From positions 6,200,001 through 6,264,000 of the forward strand of contig NC_084711.1 in assembly GCF_033807575.1 (NCBI RefSeq): a stretch of 64,000 bases of DNA, given 5' to 3'. This DNA is from Cydia pomonella (taxonomy: Eukaryota > Arthropoda > Insecta > Lepidoptera > Tortricidae). Shown here piece by piece: positions 38,674 through 50,530 of the stretch (within the stretch, counting starts at the first letter, position 1; every line of letters begins with the position of its first letter). Position numbers and translations under genes: made by a program. The notes beneath the pieces were generated by a model. That model saw nothing but the letters and a program-made list of their open reading frames with translations, did not search any database and was not told the origin of the DNA.

Positions 38674-40114
38674 CTGCAACAAACGGCTCCGTCAGACTCA
38701 TCCCCGCGTCACGTGACACATTCACGTATATCAACATTAATATAATTCAAATATTGTACTTGCGATTCGATTTTCCATCCACAATCACAATATTTTTACG
38801 CGGAAATGATTCTAGGCGTTTCCCATCGACGTTGAAACACTTTAAGCACTTGTTTGTTATGTTTGGTTGCACAAAAATCGTTCCCACGTAAAAACCATTT
38901 CACTCAAGAGCTTTCAGACCAAAAGTAATTTTACATGGTAGAACAAGAATGAAGGTCAAAAAGTTTGAACTCGAGCATAAAAACTTAAAAAAAGTTCTTA
39001 AATTTTACACAATGTAAGCATAAAGAATTTTACTAATACAATATCGCGTCAAAAAGCAGTCAAACCGATTATTCCGTGCGATGTTCTTCCTAGAGCGACC
39101 AATACGAGATTGAAGTTAATGACCCGAGGTTACACATATTGTTAATTTGGTGAAAAACTTTTGTACATACAGTAATTTCGTTTCTTCTTTATATTCCAAA
39201 TATGATGACTATGCGCATAATTAACGGGTAAAAACTTTTGCACGAAGGGTGAAACTTTTCAGGAAACTTTTTGAGTTCTGTCAAAACATAGTTCTTCAAC
39301 TGGAACGGTATTTTTTTTCACGGATTGTTGGTTGCCATGATTTTTTCGACCAGACTTAACAAACTATTTATAGCATATCCGTGGAGGTAAGATATCTATT
39401 AATCAAGAAGAAGGTTAACAAAAAATTTAAAGTTCTTTAGTGTGGCTATATAAAAATATTTTAAAAATAGGTATGTAAAAATCATTTTCAAATGAACAGC
39501 CGATGATCTGCTAGAATAACGTATTTGAATTGAATATCGTTCAATACATAGGTTAAGGCCCCATAGGTTCGTGCTTTTCTCCCACTCTCAATGAGCGTAA
39601 GGGTGAGCGAGATGGATGTGCGTGACTGGGACTGCGGATATCATGTTCTTGAATTTTTAATTGTTGTTAAGATTTAAAAAAGAAAAGAGGAATTACTGAG
39701 TTCCCTCAAAGATAAAATTGCACATTTTTGGAAGCAATTTTCATATGTATAGCTTGTGTACATAATTTGTAACAATTGTTTAAAGTGCGTTTTAGATCTA
39801 TATTCGTGTTTTTTTTCTATCGAGCAAAAGTCAAAGAATCGGAATTCGAATAACTGAAGTTCAGATAATCCTCAAAATTGCTAAATGAATTTTGGTAACC
39901 ATATTGTTATCTATAACTCCACTCTCTGAACCTACGGCACATGAACCGCCTGGTTTATCATTTTACAGTTAGATTATGGCCAGCATCTGGCGCTATTTCG
40001 AATTTATTGGAATGTATCCGCTTTATGTAGGTAGTTTTGATTATTTATTAGGATTTATCCACGATTAGGAATTACATTACCAATGATATATTTTCTGCAA
40101 TAGGTTACTATTAT

Positions 40115-40463
40115 TACCCAGCCAGCGTTGGGTAGACCTAGATGTGTACAGGTAAACCCCGAACACATATTATATTTTTCTCATATTCGTACTGTACCCA
40201 AAAAGCTTGCCCAAAAGCTTTCAAAAAAGCTTTTTTTTTGTTGCTTGTAAAGTAGCCCCAGGTAATCTTAAGTTTACTTAATATTCTAACATTATCCGTA
40301 TCCGGTATACTTAATTTAAGTAAACTTAAGTTTACGTGGGTATACCTTACTAGGATAATACTTTACCCAAGCCTTTTGGGTAAAGCCCGAAAATAAAATC
40401 AACTTAATTTGTATTCGGCGTTTACCCGTATACATCTAGGTCTACCCAACACTGGGAGGGTAA
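40115..40463. mobile_element. 349-bp MITE with GTTGGGTAGACCTAGATGT termini
   Basis: The ends TTACCCAGCCAGCGTTGGGT and ACCCAACACTGGGAGGGTAA are inverted repeats continuing for about 45 bp. A second, inner inverted pair (CTTAAGTTTACTTAA type) lies at 40265-40340. Confidence 0.8.
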
Positions 40464-40489
40464 TGTCAGAAGTAATGATGCAACACGTT

Positions 40490-40640
40490 ACATTACCCAG
40501 CCACAGTGTTGGGTAGACCTAGATGTGTACGGGTAAACGCCGAATACAGATTCATGTTCTTAACATTTTGCGGACTTCACCAAAAAGGCTTGGATCATAT
40601 ACCGTGGTAAACTTGAGTTAACCTTCTAACATCACCCGTA
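40490..40640. mobile_element. Truncated second copy of the 40115 MITE
   Basis: ACCCAGCCACAGTGTTGGGT then AGACCTAGATGTG repeats the left end of the neighbouring element. The right inverted end is missing. Confidence 0.65.
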
Positions 40641-41096
40641 ACAAGTACATGTTTATTTGCTGCCTTATTTATAAAAACCGTTGTCTCTTTCTAACAAAAA
40701 GATTAGTCAAAGTGACGGATAGGGAAAAACGATAAACATTGGTTTGTTAAAATTGTCAAAAGTTTATGAATACCGCCATTAACGATTACGATTTTTGTGA
40801 ATTAATTCAACGTATAGGGCCTATCGCTTATTTAACAAGCAGGCCAATTCGAACGTCCACTGACATCAGAATGCTATTTGAATCATGTTATTTAGTTACG
40901 GTCCATGTTATTGAATTGGTCTGTAAGTCAGACGGGACAATCACATTGTCAATTTGATCAGAAATTTATTTGGTGTCAATCTCATCTATATAGCGTCCAC
41001 ACGTAGGTCTGTCAGGTACACAATTTATCAATATATCACGAAGCTTAGATTTATGGAAATGAAATGATGGTAATAACTTTCACGACATTTTCTCAT

Positions 41097-41217
41097 TATT
41101 ATTCACTACAACGGGACTTACGTAAAATTATTTTTCCGAGACAAAGACCACGGAGACAACGCCGTCCTCGAAACATCGGAGATAAATAACCATTAAGTCC
41201 CGTTGTAGTGAATAATA
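41097..41217. mobile_element. 121-bp MITE with perfect 24-bp inverted ends, copy 1
   Basis: The ends TATTATTCACTACAACGGGA...TTA and its exact reverse complement bound a 121-bp element. The interior (GTCCTCGAAACATCGGAG) recurs inverted in the copy at 54381. Confidence 0.85.
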
Positions 41218-41930
41218 AAAAATCCAATAATAACCCCAAAACGCTTCGAAAATAGGGCGCGAGTTTTACTGCAATGATCTGCCGTCAGAGTGCAGCACTA
41301 ATACCTATCGTATACCATAGAGTAACTTATACATACTGTGCCTTAAACTGTTTTTTGACAAGTTTTCACAGATAATCAAAATAGTTTATTTGGTATCTAG
41401 TAAAATTTAAACAATATTGGTAATGGATACCTCCTGGTAAGTATAGCAATACTTGTGTTAGGAGGTACCGCTCCTTCCTAACGGCATTTTTCGGGTTTAT
41501 CTCAGTTGACACATTATTATTTTATAAGGTACATTTTGATATTTTAACTATATCTATAGTTAATTTATATAAATATTATTACAATACAATTTTAGATTTA
41601 ATTTGAATTCAATTTTAACTAAATTTATATGACATTGATGCATCAAGGCGGTTTGTTTACAAAAGGGCTTACCTACTGGGAAACGTGAAAATCGAAATTT
41701 AGTTACCTGCCTCTTTATCGCTCGAATATGCAAGAGGGACCTCGCGGTAGACCCTCAGATTGTGATGGAGTGTGGTAGTGGCGCCCCCTACACAGAATTT
41801 CACGCAATATTCCCTATTGATATTTTTGCGTCCGCACCTCATAAATTGATCTGTCTCAATCGAATCAAGTGAGATCGACGAGCCAATGTCCTTGAATTTC
41901 ATTTTTGCATCCGCACCTCATATTGTGTAG

Positions 41931-42072
41931 AGTCAGACCACGATAAGTTGGCAGTGATTTTGATAGCCCAGGTAGTGCAAATGTTATTTTAAGCGTCAAA
42001 CATATTATGATATTTACTTAACATTTGCACAGGCTAGGCTATTCAATACGCTGCCAACTTAGCTTGGTCTGA
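41931..42072. mobile_element. Fold-back MITE
   Basis: The arms AGACCACGATAAGTTGGCAG and CTGCCAACTTAGCTTGGTCT pair; TGCAAATGTTA and TAACATTTGCA pair further in. Confidence 0.75.
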
Positions 42073-42372
42073 TGGTTTCCATTTTAATTAAAATTACAAG
42101 TGTCCTCATTATGTTCGTTGTCTTAAGATACGAGTAGGTCCGGGCGGGTGGGTCCGGGATTTGATTTTTTGTATAGCAAGGCTGGCAACTAAGTCAGTAG
42201 GTAGCGAAATCATCTCTTTATTATTTCAATGATTCGAAGGAAAACGTTTAAAAGGAAATACCGTCTCTAAGAATTTTGTTCCGAGTGCGAGTATCGTATA
42301 TAATGGGGTTGAAAATCGTCTCGTTCGGTCATCTCCCCCCTCTCCCCTTGTAATATCTATAATATTGTAATG

Positions 42373-42880
42373 GTAGTTTATGTGACTGTTACATAATAAA
42401 AGGCATAAAATACACGAGTGTGGGTTTAAGAAACGAACGAAGTGAGTTTATTAAAAAGATCACACGAGTGTTTTAATGCCTAATTATGTACAGTTACATA
42501 CACTTTTTTATCTACACACATATTATAAACTTTCTATGAAATATTCTCTAACTCAAATTACAACTTTCGTTGGGGTATCGTTGCCAAATCGTTGCTCTCT
42601 TGGCGGAACTATTTTTTATCGCTTATTTTACACGAAGCTTTTGCTATAATTACCTTATAAAACAACAAAACTTATTCATTTCATGCTTAAAACTAATTCA
42701 AAGATAAACTGTACGTCAAATAGCGGTAAATGAAAACGTTTTCACACATGTAGTTTTTTTTAAATTCAGAGACAAACTAAAGTCGGGGGCCTATTTCCGT
42801 ATCATTCGATACAAACTTACATGCGAGTTATGTCAAAATTTCATTTCGAACAAAAAGGCATCTCGATTGATATTAGAATA
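42373..42880. repeat. Dispersed repeat, family B, long copy 1
   Basis: About 500 bp from TAGTTTATGTGACTG to GATATTAGAATAGA match 58291-58815 in the same orientation, with indels. A shorter copy is at 20908-21015. There is no coding part; the element type is unknown. Confidence 0.75.
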
Positions 42881-43387
42881 GAGCTTCCAGTAGAGATCCA
42901 GCCTGCGTACTTCCCCCGTATCCAAAATTTCGCTTACCCCCCTTGTTGCACAATGTATTATTGTTCTGAGATTGCACTGCTATTTGTTGACATGACCGTA
43001 TTACATTAAAAAAGGTTGCAATTACTTAGCTTTAATATTATTTCAATAGTTTACATATAGATAAATAGGTGTATATAAGTGAATTTGTTGTTAATTTTAA
43101 TATTTAAAAAAATGTTGAGGGTTGAATAGTTGTTCACCATTATAAGTGTAGTAACCTGTTTACCTGTAGTATGGAGTCACTAAACAGTGTCAAAACTGAC
43201 ATATACGCTATCGAGAACGTATTTACGGGTACTTGGTAGCCACACTGAAAAAATTAGCTTGTCGATGTTTTGGATTTTTTAATAGGATCAATTATAAAAT
43301 ATTAACTTGCAGGCGTATTTAGATTTTAATGACAAGGCATCGGAGTTTTTATCACACTGTAAGACATTAGCGAGCTATGGAATCGAT

Positions 43388-44220
43388 ATTATTTATTTAT
43401 TTATTTAATCATTATTGCACAAAAGAAAACCTTATAGTACAAAAGGCGGACTTAATTGTAGGCGGTGCTACTTAACAACAACAACCAAATATAATACAAT
43501 AACATACTATACATACATACATAATAGTATTAAGTAAACGCGGATCTCGCCAACTATTTCATAAACCCTAGAGGTATTCAATAGTGGCTTATTGTGTTAA
43601 ACCTTGTTTCAAAATTAATAGTGAATAAATCAACTAAAATATATACATACTGATATTACTTATAATATATACATAAATAACGACAAAACATATAGAGCTT
43701 ACACATTCATTATTAATTTTTCATTCTGCTAGCAAAGAAAGCACGTAAGGATTTTCTAAATTCAAACTTATTTTGAGCATTTTGATGCCGTAGGGAAGTC
43801 CGTTCTAAAAACGGGCCGCCTGCACGGAAAACGAATTCGACATGAACTCAATGCGGTGAAGAGGGATGGATAGAGACATATTGCCGGAAGAGCGAAGTTG
43901 ACGGTCCCAGGTAACGCCGTAGAATTGAAATAGAGACTTAAGGTATACAGGAGAATGTGGATCATTTAACACAGAAAAAAGAATACACAACATGCGAACA
44001 TTGCGTTGTTGATGGGGAGCCAGCCAAGCTGGGAACGAAAAGATGAGACATGATCATATTTACGAAGGCAAAAAATGAAGCGAATGCAGTTATTGAGTAG
44101 CCGATCCAATTTGTCGAGAAGTTCTTCATTTAAGTCCGGATAACACACATCACCATAATCAATAATGGGCAGGATAAGGGAATTAATTAATAAAACTAGT
44201 TTTGATAGGCAGAAAGTGCT
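43388..44220 (-). mobile_element. 5'-truncated LINE: end of reverse transcriptase ORF and 3' UTR
   Basis: From 44190 leftward the minus strand reads IIDYGDVCYPDLNEELLDKL, then NNCIRFIFCLRKYDHVSSFR, QLGWLPINN, and after frameshifts MLCILFSVLNDPHSPVYLKS. This is the typical C-terminal region of LINE reverse transcriptases. The element ends in GTGCAATAATGATT and (AAAT)n at 43388. It is frameshifted and inactive. Confidence 0.75.
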
Positions 44221-44564
44221 TAAATATTATCAATAAAATATAACTTATATTCATACTCATTACTCATACTCATTCATCTAATAAATCAAGGATAAGAACG
44301 TTAACGAGTTCATAAGCGATCTTTTAATTTTGTCTTTGAATATAAAAAAAAAGAAATAGGAATAGGAACCATTTTTTTTTGTATTGATTACATTATGAAA
44401 ATTCTTAAAAAACACTATGTATTAATATACATAAAGAGATTAAAATAATATAAATATAAATTATTCAATAAAAAAAAAACATTCGTCTTGTAATATTTAA
44501 GTCCTGAAAGACAAAATTAAAGGATAGTTTACTAACTCATATTCAACATTCTTGTCCTTGAATA

Positions 44565-44865
44565 AATAATAATAATTGAGCCTATATACGTCCCACTGCT
44601 GGGCACAGGCCTCCTCTCATGCGCGAGAGGGCTCAGGCTATAGTCCCCACGCTAGCCCAATGCGGATTGGGGACTTCACATACACCTTTGAATTTCCTCG
44701 CAGATTTCCTCACGATGTTTTCCTTCACCGAAAAGCTAGTGGTAAATATCAAATGATATTTCGTACATAAGTTCCGAAAAAACTCATTGGTACGAGCCAG
44801 GATTTGAACCCGTGACCTCCGGATTGAAAGTCGGACGTCATATCCACTCGGCCACCACCGCTTAC
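44565..44865 (-). mobile_element. Complete tRNA-derived SINE
   Basis: It is flanked by the 10-bp duplication TCCTTGAATA (44555-44564 and 44866-44875). The minus strand begins GCGGTGGTGGCCGAGTGGAT (A box TGGCCGAGTGG), has a B box GGGTTCAAATCC, and ends CAGCAGTGGGACGTATATAG then an (AAT)n tail. The tail is a familiar lepidopteran SINE end. The acceptor stem does not pair, so it is not a tRNA gene. Confidence 0.88.
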
Positions 44866-45669
44866 TCCTTGAATATAAAATTAAAATCACTAATTACATA
44901 AACGAGTATGAATATGAGTTGAAATTTATTGCTAATGTCGACTCCATAGCTCGCTAACGTCTTACCATGCGATAAAAAAAACTCCGAAGCCTTAATAATA
45001 ATTACAAACCCCGATTTGAAAAACTGGTACAATATAACCGACTCTCCCCCATATTACCTCGTTATATTGCCTCGGTAGCAAAGACGACAAACGAATGAGT
45101 ACATAATTACATAACATATAAATATAATTATATAACATAAAACTATGTATCAGATTGCTTAGATATAAATATGAAAAGGCGTTTTTATATATACATTAAA
45201 AAGAATAATATACCAAAGGCTTGAAAACATACATAAGCACACTAGCTGTACAACTTTGTACGTAAATATATCCTTGTTCTATTAGCAAAAAAGTTATTTT
45301 CACTTGTTGAATTACCCCCTAGATGTCGCTGTACCAGGCGTGAAAAATTCTATTTCGCGGTGTTAAGATTTTCCCGGGAAATATGCATGACCTCTAGCAG
45401 GTACTTAGTATTGTCAGGCTCTTATAACAGTTGCACCTATACATACGAGTATTACATTGTTGTATGAATGTATGGTCAATCAGAGTCCTTTTATCCTGTT
45501 ATAATTTGGCCTATTACTCTATCTATACAGTGTGCAAATCCAATACGGTCAATAAATTAAACCAGATATAGAGTTTATCAGTGTTATCATTAATTAACAA
45601 ATTTTTAAGTTACACTTAATTATGACCCCATTGACCATTTTTGAAAATTGACAGAGTAGCAAAGTACTG

Positions 45670-45870
45670 CATACAAGATAAAGATAGTTTATTATTCAAG
45701 TAGGCATATTACAATGCGCTTATGAACGTCAAAGAAAGCTACACCGGCTCTAACCCTACACGTCTGACCCGAGAAGATTTAAATCCCCCCCTCAATTGGA
45801 GGAGGGTATCCCAATATGGACCGACAAGAAACTCGGCGGGACACATCTTTTCAAAACATTACATTAAGAT
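45670..45870 (-). mobile_element. LINE 3' tail, minus-strand copy
   Basis: The minus strand carries CTCCTCCAATTGAGG, TCTTCTCGGGTCAG, then AATAAACTATCTTTATC at the end, matching the plus-strand copy at 6395-6530 and the fragment at 1185-1245. Confidence 0.65.
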
Positions 45871-46099
45871 GTAATCATCTTGCAAGCATTGACAGTTACT
45901 TTAAAAAGCTCGTATCTCGTAATTTGTGTGTTGCATTACATTGCGGGCCGAATTATTTTGTATGATTAATGTCATGATAATATTTTCACTGTATTTCTAA
46001 GCAAAAATTATCTCAATATACTTCTTAGGTTCTATGCTAACCACCGTTTAAATATTCGCCCGTATCGGATTTACAAACTGTATACAAACAAAGCACCCA

Positions 46100-46245
46100 T
46101 TCGCGTATCGACCGGGCCGAAGTTGGGAGTTTGTGCAACATGCCTTGAGATGAAATCGATGGTCCTTAGCTCACCGGATGAGACCTAACGTGCGTACGTG
46201 AAGGGAGTGATGAGCAGATAACTCGATTCCCACCGTTGTGATATT
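46100..46245 (+). repeat. Dispersed repeat, family C, copy 1
   Basis: CATGCCTTGAGATGAAATCG then GATGGTCCTTAGCTCACCGGA matches the segment at 50375-50530 (ATGCCTCAAGATGTAATCGA). The origin is unknown. Confidence 0.6.
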
Positions 46246-46543
46246 ATTTTTTTCTCTTTATTTTGGCACAAACAGTCATTACAGAAGAGTTAAAAATACA
46301 TTGAAAAATATTACATTTATATTGACAATATAGTGCCGAAAGCGTTATAGATTGAAATTGAAAGAAGGAACGTATTCTTGATAAAAAATAAAACGATGGA
46401 AAATTCAGACATTATGAAATTTTAAGTTCAGTGAACTCGTAGGCACCAACAAGAGCATAGTTTGCATAATGCAAATGGGACAGTGAGAGAAAATCAAACA
46501 CTAAAATAAAGAAGAGGGAGGGTCAAAACGTATACAATAGTTA

Positions 46544-46697
46544 TTTGTACAACAAGAGAGCAAAGTTTGATATTTCTTCGAGTGCTTGTTTTGAGTCCCG
46601 TGCAAGCGAAAGATTCTATAATTTAGAATCTTGAGCGTAGTAAGGGACTCAAAAGCGCACGAGATGTAAATAACTTTGATCTCGTGTAGTACACAAA
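46544..46697. mobile_element. Fold-back MITE
   Basis: The arms ACAACAAGAGAGCAAAGTTT and AACTTTGATCTCGTGTAGT are imperfect inverted repeats. The inner pair TTTTGAGTCCC and GGGACTCAAAA is perfect. Confidence 0.7.
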
Positions 46698-47629
46698 AAT
46701 TTTCACGTCAGTCAGCCATCAAAAAATACAACCTGAAAAAATGTAATCCAGACGCAAGGATCACTATTTCACTCATTTTTTCTGAAGGTATTCTAACAAT
46801 TAACACTAATTACCGCAATAAAACTAAACGAAAGAAATTTCAATGAAATAATACGAAAATAATGAATAACGAACATCAATTGACAGTTCAACCGACAACT
46901 TTTTTTTGTAAAAAAAAACTTTGTAAGATACGGTCCGAATTGCGGATACTACTATTTGTCAACTATAGTAGAGATCGTTAAAAGTAGTTAAGTAGAATTA
47001 TTTACTGCGTAACAATTGCGTAAATTTGTATAAGTTCATTGTTTTGATTGTATGATAAAATACGCAAAATATGGTGTTTTTATTAAATTTTAAACTTTTA
47101 TTACATTAATTAATTATTACGAATGAAGACTCGTAGGGTGTTTTGGAACGATGCAGTCTAACTTATTTCGGGGGTCTATTATAAACCGTCAATATACCGT
47201 TGAATTACGTATGCACTTTTTTGTCCCTTTCTTTTTGCTAATGACGTGAAAGGGACAAAGACAATAGAATCCAAATATTTCGAACTTGTATTAGGCCCCG
47301 CACGTTGAAATGACATTCGAATCTAAAGGTCACTTGAATGTTATTTTGTCTCACTCGGTGAGCAAAATTCGATTTTGCTCACTGTTTTTAAGCAGCAAAT
47401 TACCCTTGTTCCAGCTGCTGACGTGAAAAAAATATTTCCAAAATTAACTACGAGGTCGAATTTGGTGAATACGTTTAGGCTGCCGATGCCGATGCCGCAC
47501 TAAGAGATGTATTTGGGAAATATTACGATAAAATTCTACACATGGTTTAATACCTATTTCTCACAGCTTATAGTATTCCACAACCGATTTTTGATAGATT
47601 TTACAGAGTTTGATACGGCTGGATATACC

Positions 47630-47870
47630 TAAATTTTTTAAGGTTCCGTAGTCAACTAGGAAACCTTATAGTTTCACCATGTCCATTCAGTCTGTCCATC
47701 CGCGGCTTTGCTCCATGATCGTTAGTGGTAGAAAGCTGTGATTTGGCATGGATAGATAAGTCAATCTTGGCAACAAAACGGATTACAAAAAAAAAACTTG
47801 AGTTACAAAAATATGGATGATCTCTATGATGTGGAATGACATAGGATAGGTATTTCAAAATGAATAGGGG
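47630..47870 (-). repeat. Probable transposon remnant
   Basis: AAGGTTCCGTAGTCAACTAG begins a sequence motif often repeated in lepidopteran genomes. I see no second copy in this window and no intact ORF, so the call rests on memory. Confidence 0.3.
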
Positions 47871-48934
47871 TCTACAAGGACAATATTTTCGGAAATATGC
47901 GGTACGAAAGAAAAAAAAACAGGCAAGTAAAGCTTAGTAAATACTAACAATGTAAACTATAGCGAGCATGATCGGTTAAGCCGTTTCTGAGTTTTTGCCA
48001 AAAGTCTTTCCTTCTTAGTAACAATGCTGGTCTTGTCCCGCCACTGAATGCCGGAACAGTAATGCAGCTGAAGTTGCAATACGAATGTGATCTTAACTTT
48101 ATACATTGTATTGTATTGCGTCGTGTAGGTTAAAAAAAAACATAACATTTGACCCTCTTTCTGCATTTTTTCTAAACCAGAATAATTAAAACAATTGAAC
48201 TCACTACCATATAAATTATAATAAAGCAATTGTATAGTTGCTGAATACTTTTATAAATAATAATTTTATACAATAAATTGACCGAGTTTCAGTATCGACC
48301 GGATTAGGAAACTGTGAAACTTCAGTAGCCTTGAGTGGTATTCTATGGCCGTTAACCAAACGGAATCGCTTTAGCTGCGAGTATAGGTACCTAGAAGTCA
48401 CAAATCATTTGGTTCCTGTGAGTTCATCCTTGGTATATATAATGACTATATTGGAATAGGTTTGGTTTGGTACGTGGAATTTATAATGCTAGGATAATTA
48501 AATTATCTTTAAAAAATAGACGCCAATTTCCTACTTGTTATCTTCTATTTTAGTTCTAATATAAATTTTATTGTTATTAACACTACTTACTTTAAAAAAA
48601 ACATTCGGATAGGCTTTGTGAGAGGTGATATGGACCGAAAGCAAGTGAATGATGAGATGACGATAACATGGAAGATAAAGATATGCAGCGCTGATCCCAA
48701 GTGAATGATGATGGTTGGCAGAAAAGGTTAAAAAGTTGACGTAGCGGCAGAGCTGTACGCTAATATTGTTATATGTAATAAGGGGTTTTGATTTGAAACA
48801 TCACAATTAGTACACAAAAAATAAAGTCTGTTTACCTACTAAGACCGATATATATATTGATCTACTCGTATCCCTGAAAATGATTATACGAGCACAGCGT
48901 GTATTTTTGATACAACCGCATAATCAAAGGGTAA

Positions 48935-49260
48935 TTAGATAGATAGATAATCCGTTTATTTGTTTGCCAAAATACACACAGGAAATACAAATAATAAAAT
49001 GACAAAAAAAAGAACAGATAGTACAAAATCAAATGAGAGAAATACACATTTATACAAAATAGAAGTGGAAAGAGAGAGAAAAAAATACTTTGAAATAATA
49101 CTGTTCCATACATATAGGAAATGTTGTGTGCGTCGCAGCAAAACAAAAGGGATCTGGCTCAGTATTACGCTTCACCCTATGGGAGAGGCACTGATGCCAC
49201 TGATATTCTGCCAGGACCAGATCACGTCAACCAAGATACAGTGTAAAATATGGAATAATC
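48935..49260 (-). mobile_element. LINE 3' tail
   Basis: The minus strand runs from the CCTGGCAGAATATCAG block through GAAGCGTAATACTGAGCCAG to a TTTATTTG...(TCTA)n end at 48938. This looks like a 5'-truncated LINE 3' UTR. Confidence 0.45.
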
Positions 49261-49395
49261 AAAGTTAGTACTAACCTAAATAACTTGTTTATAAAATTAG
49301 TGACATAATTACCACCACCATAATACCATTAAAAGTGTGTACTTAAATAGAAATGATCTTGAAGTGTCAGTGTGATTAGCATGCAAAAGGCTTGA

Positions 49396-49524
49396 GATAC
49401 ACTGGTAAGTTTTACTTACGTAAGTAAGGACAAAGCTATTTGTTAGTATAAGATAATGATATTCATCTCTCACTCTATAGTATAGCTGTGTCCCTACTTA
49501 CGTAAGTAAAACTTACAAGTGTAC
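49396..49524. mobile_element. Fold-back MITE with a palindromic TTACGTAA core in each arm
   Basis: The arms GTAAGTTTTACTTACGTAAG and CTTACGTAAGTAAAACTTAC are exact inverted copies. The TATAGCTGTGTCC/GGACAAAGCTA part extends the stem. Confidence 0.8.
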
Positions 49525-49609
49525 CGGCCGCCTAAGTAATACGTAGTGTCAAGTGTATAATAAGAGGAAATTCATATTTTATACATAATGAATTACTAAG
49601 ACCAAATAA

Positions 49610-49960
49610 AATAAAATAATAGTATTAGTAAAGACCAAGGTAATCAGCAACCAGGTAATCATGAGGGACTCCCAAACTTTGCTTCTCCAAAAGGTATTTT
49701 TTTAAATAAAATTTGAACGATTGCTTGGTTTTCATGACGAATAGGTGGAGGAATATTGTTCCAGCACCTGGTTGCGAGATACCGAAAACAGCCAGTGAAA
49801 GCAACACTTTTGTGGGGATGCACTTCCAGAAGACATCGTCTGGTAGATCGAGTACCGTGTCGTTTATGGAAAGAGGGAATACGTATTTTGGCGAACAAAT
49901 ATCCGGGCCTTTCGCTATTCAACACACCAAATAGAAGATTCGCAAGATGTAGATGTCTTC
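49610..49960 (-). mobile_element. LINE reverse-transcriptase C-terminal remnant
   Basis: The minus strand reads FAKIRIPSFHKRHGTRSTRR then VAFTGCFRYLATRCWNNIPP and, after a frameshift, SFKFYLKKYLLEK. This is the usual end of LINE ORF2 proteins, followed by an A-rich tail near 49605. It is broken. Confidence 0.6.
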
Positions 49961-50374
49961 TCGGCGGGACTGAACAACAAAAGCGGAAACAGTTATGGCT
50001 TCAATGAACACACTTTCATAGGTTTTATAAAAATTGACGACTTTTATTTTTCTATACAAAATTATTCAACAAGCACTGTATGACTACTATGTTTTAACTC
50101 AAAACGTCGCATTTAATGACGCGAAGTCATACCTGTCACACGTGACGATGATGAAAAAATACATTGCCGCTCGAAAAAAATTTAAGATTAATTATGCTCT
50201 GGTAGTTAAGACTAAATAAAAAAAAACTATCAGATATGTTTTATAGCACTAAAACCTACGTTTAGTTTTAGTTTGCGATTATATCAAAAATACACACTGT
50301 ACTTATAGAATAAATTATGTTCATAATTTATAATATAGGTTTTAAGGTAGGAACTTAATGTTGTTTGTTCAATA

Positions 50375-50530
50375 TTCCGCTGCCGACCAGTTTGGAAGTT
50401 GTGCAATATGCCTCAAGATGTAATCGATGGTCCTTGACGCACCGGAAGTGTGGGTACGCTTAGGTACGTGAGTAGGGTGAAGGAAACGGACTAACGGTAG
50501 GGTTGGTACGTGAGGCTCGTTTGGGTCAGG
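50375..50530 (+). repeat. Dispersed repeat, family C, copy 2
   Basis: It matches 46100-46245 for about 75 bp with moderate divergence, then differs. Confidence 0.55.

Larger units (their letters stand above)
38674..44220 (-). other. Non-coding region upstream of the known exons, left part
   Basis: An upstream coding exon must exist somewhere to the right but I could not find it. This part holds AAGTT-type motifs (38955-39275), MITEs (40115-40640, 41097-41217, 41931-42072), a dispersed repeat (42373-42880) and a LINE fragment (43388-44220). Otherwise it is AT-rich. Confidence 0.6.

Noticed and set aside
44800..44865. tRNA gene
   Set aside because: A and B boxes are present but the acceptor arm does not pair, and it is the head of a SINE with tail and target duplication.
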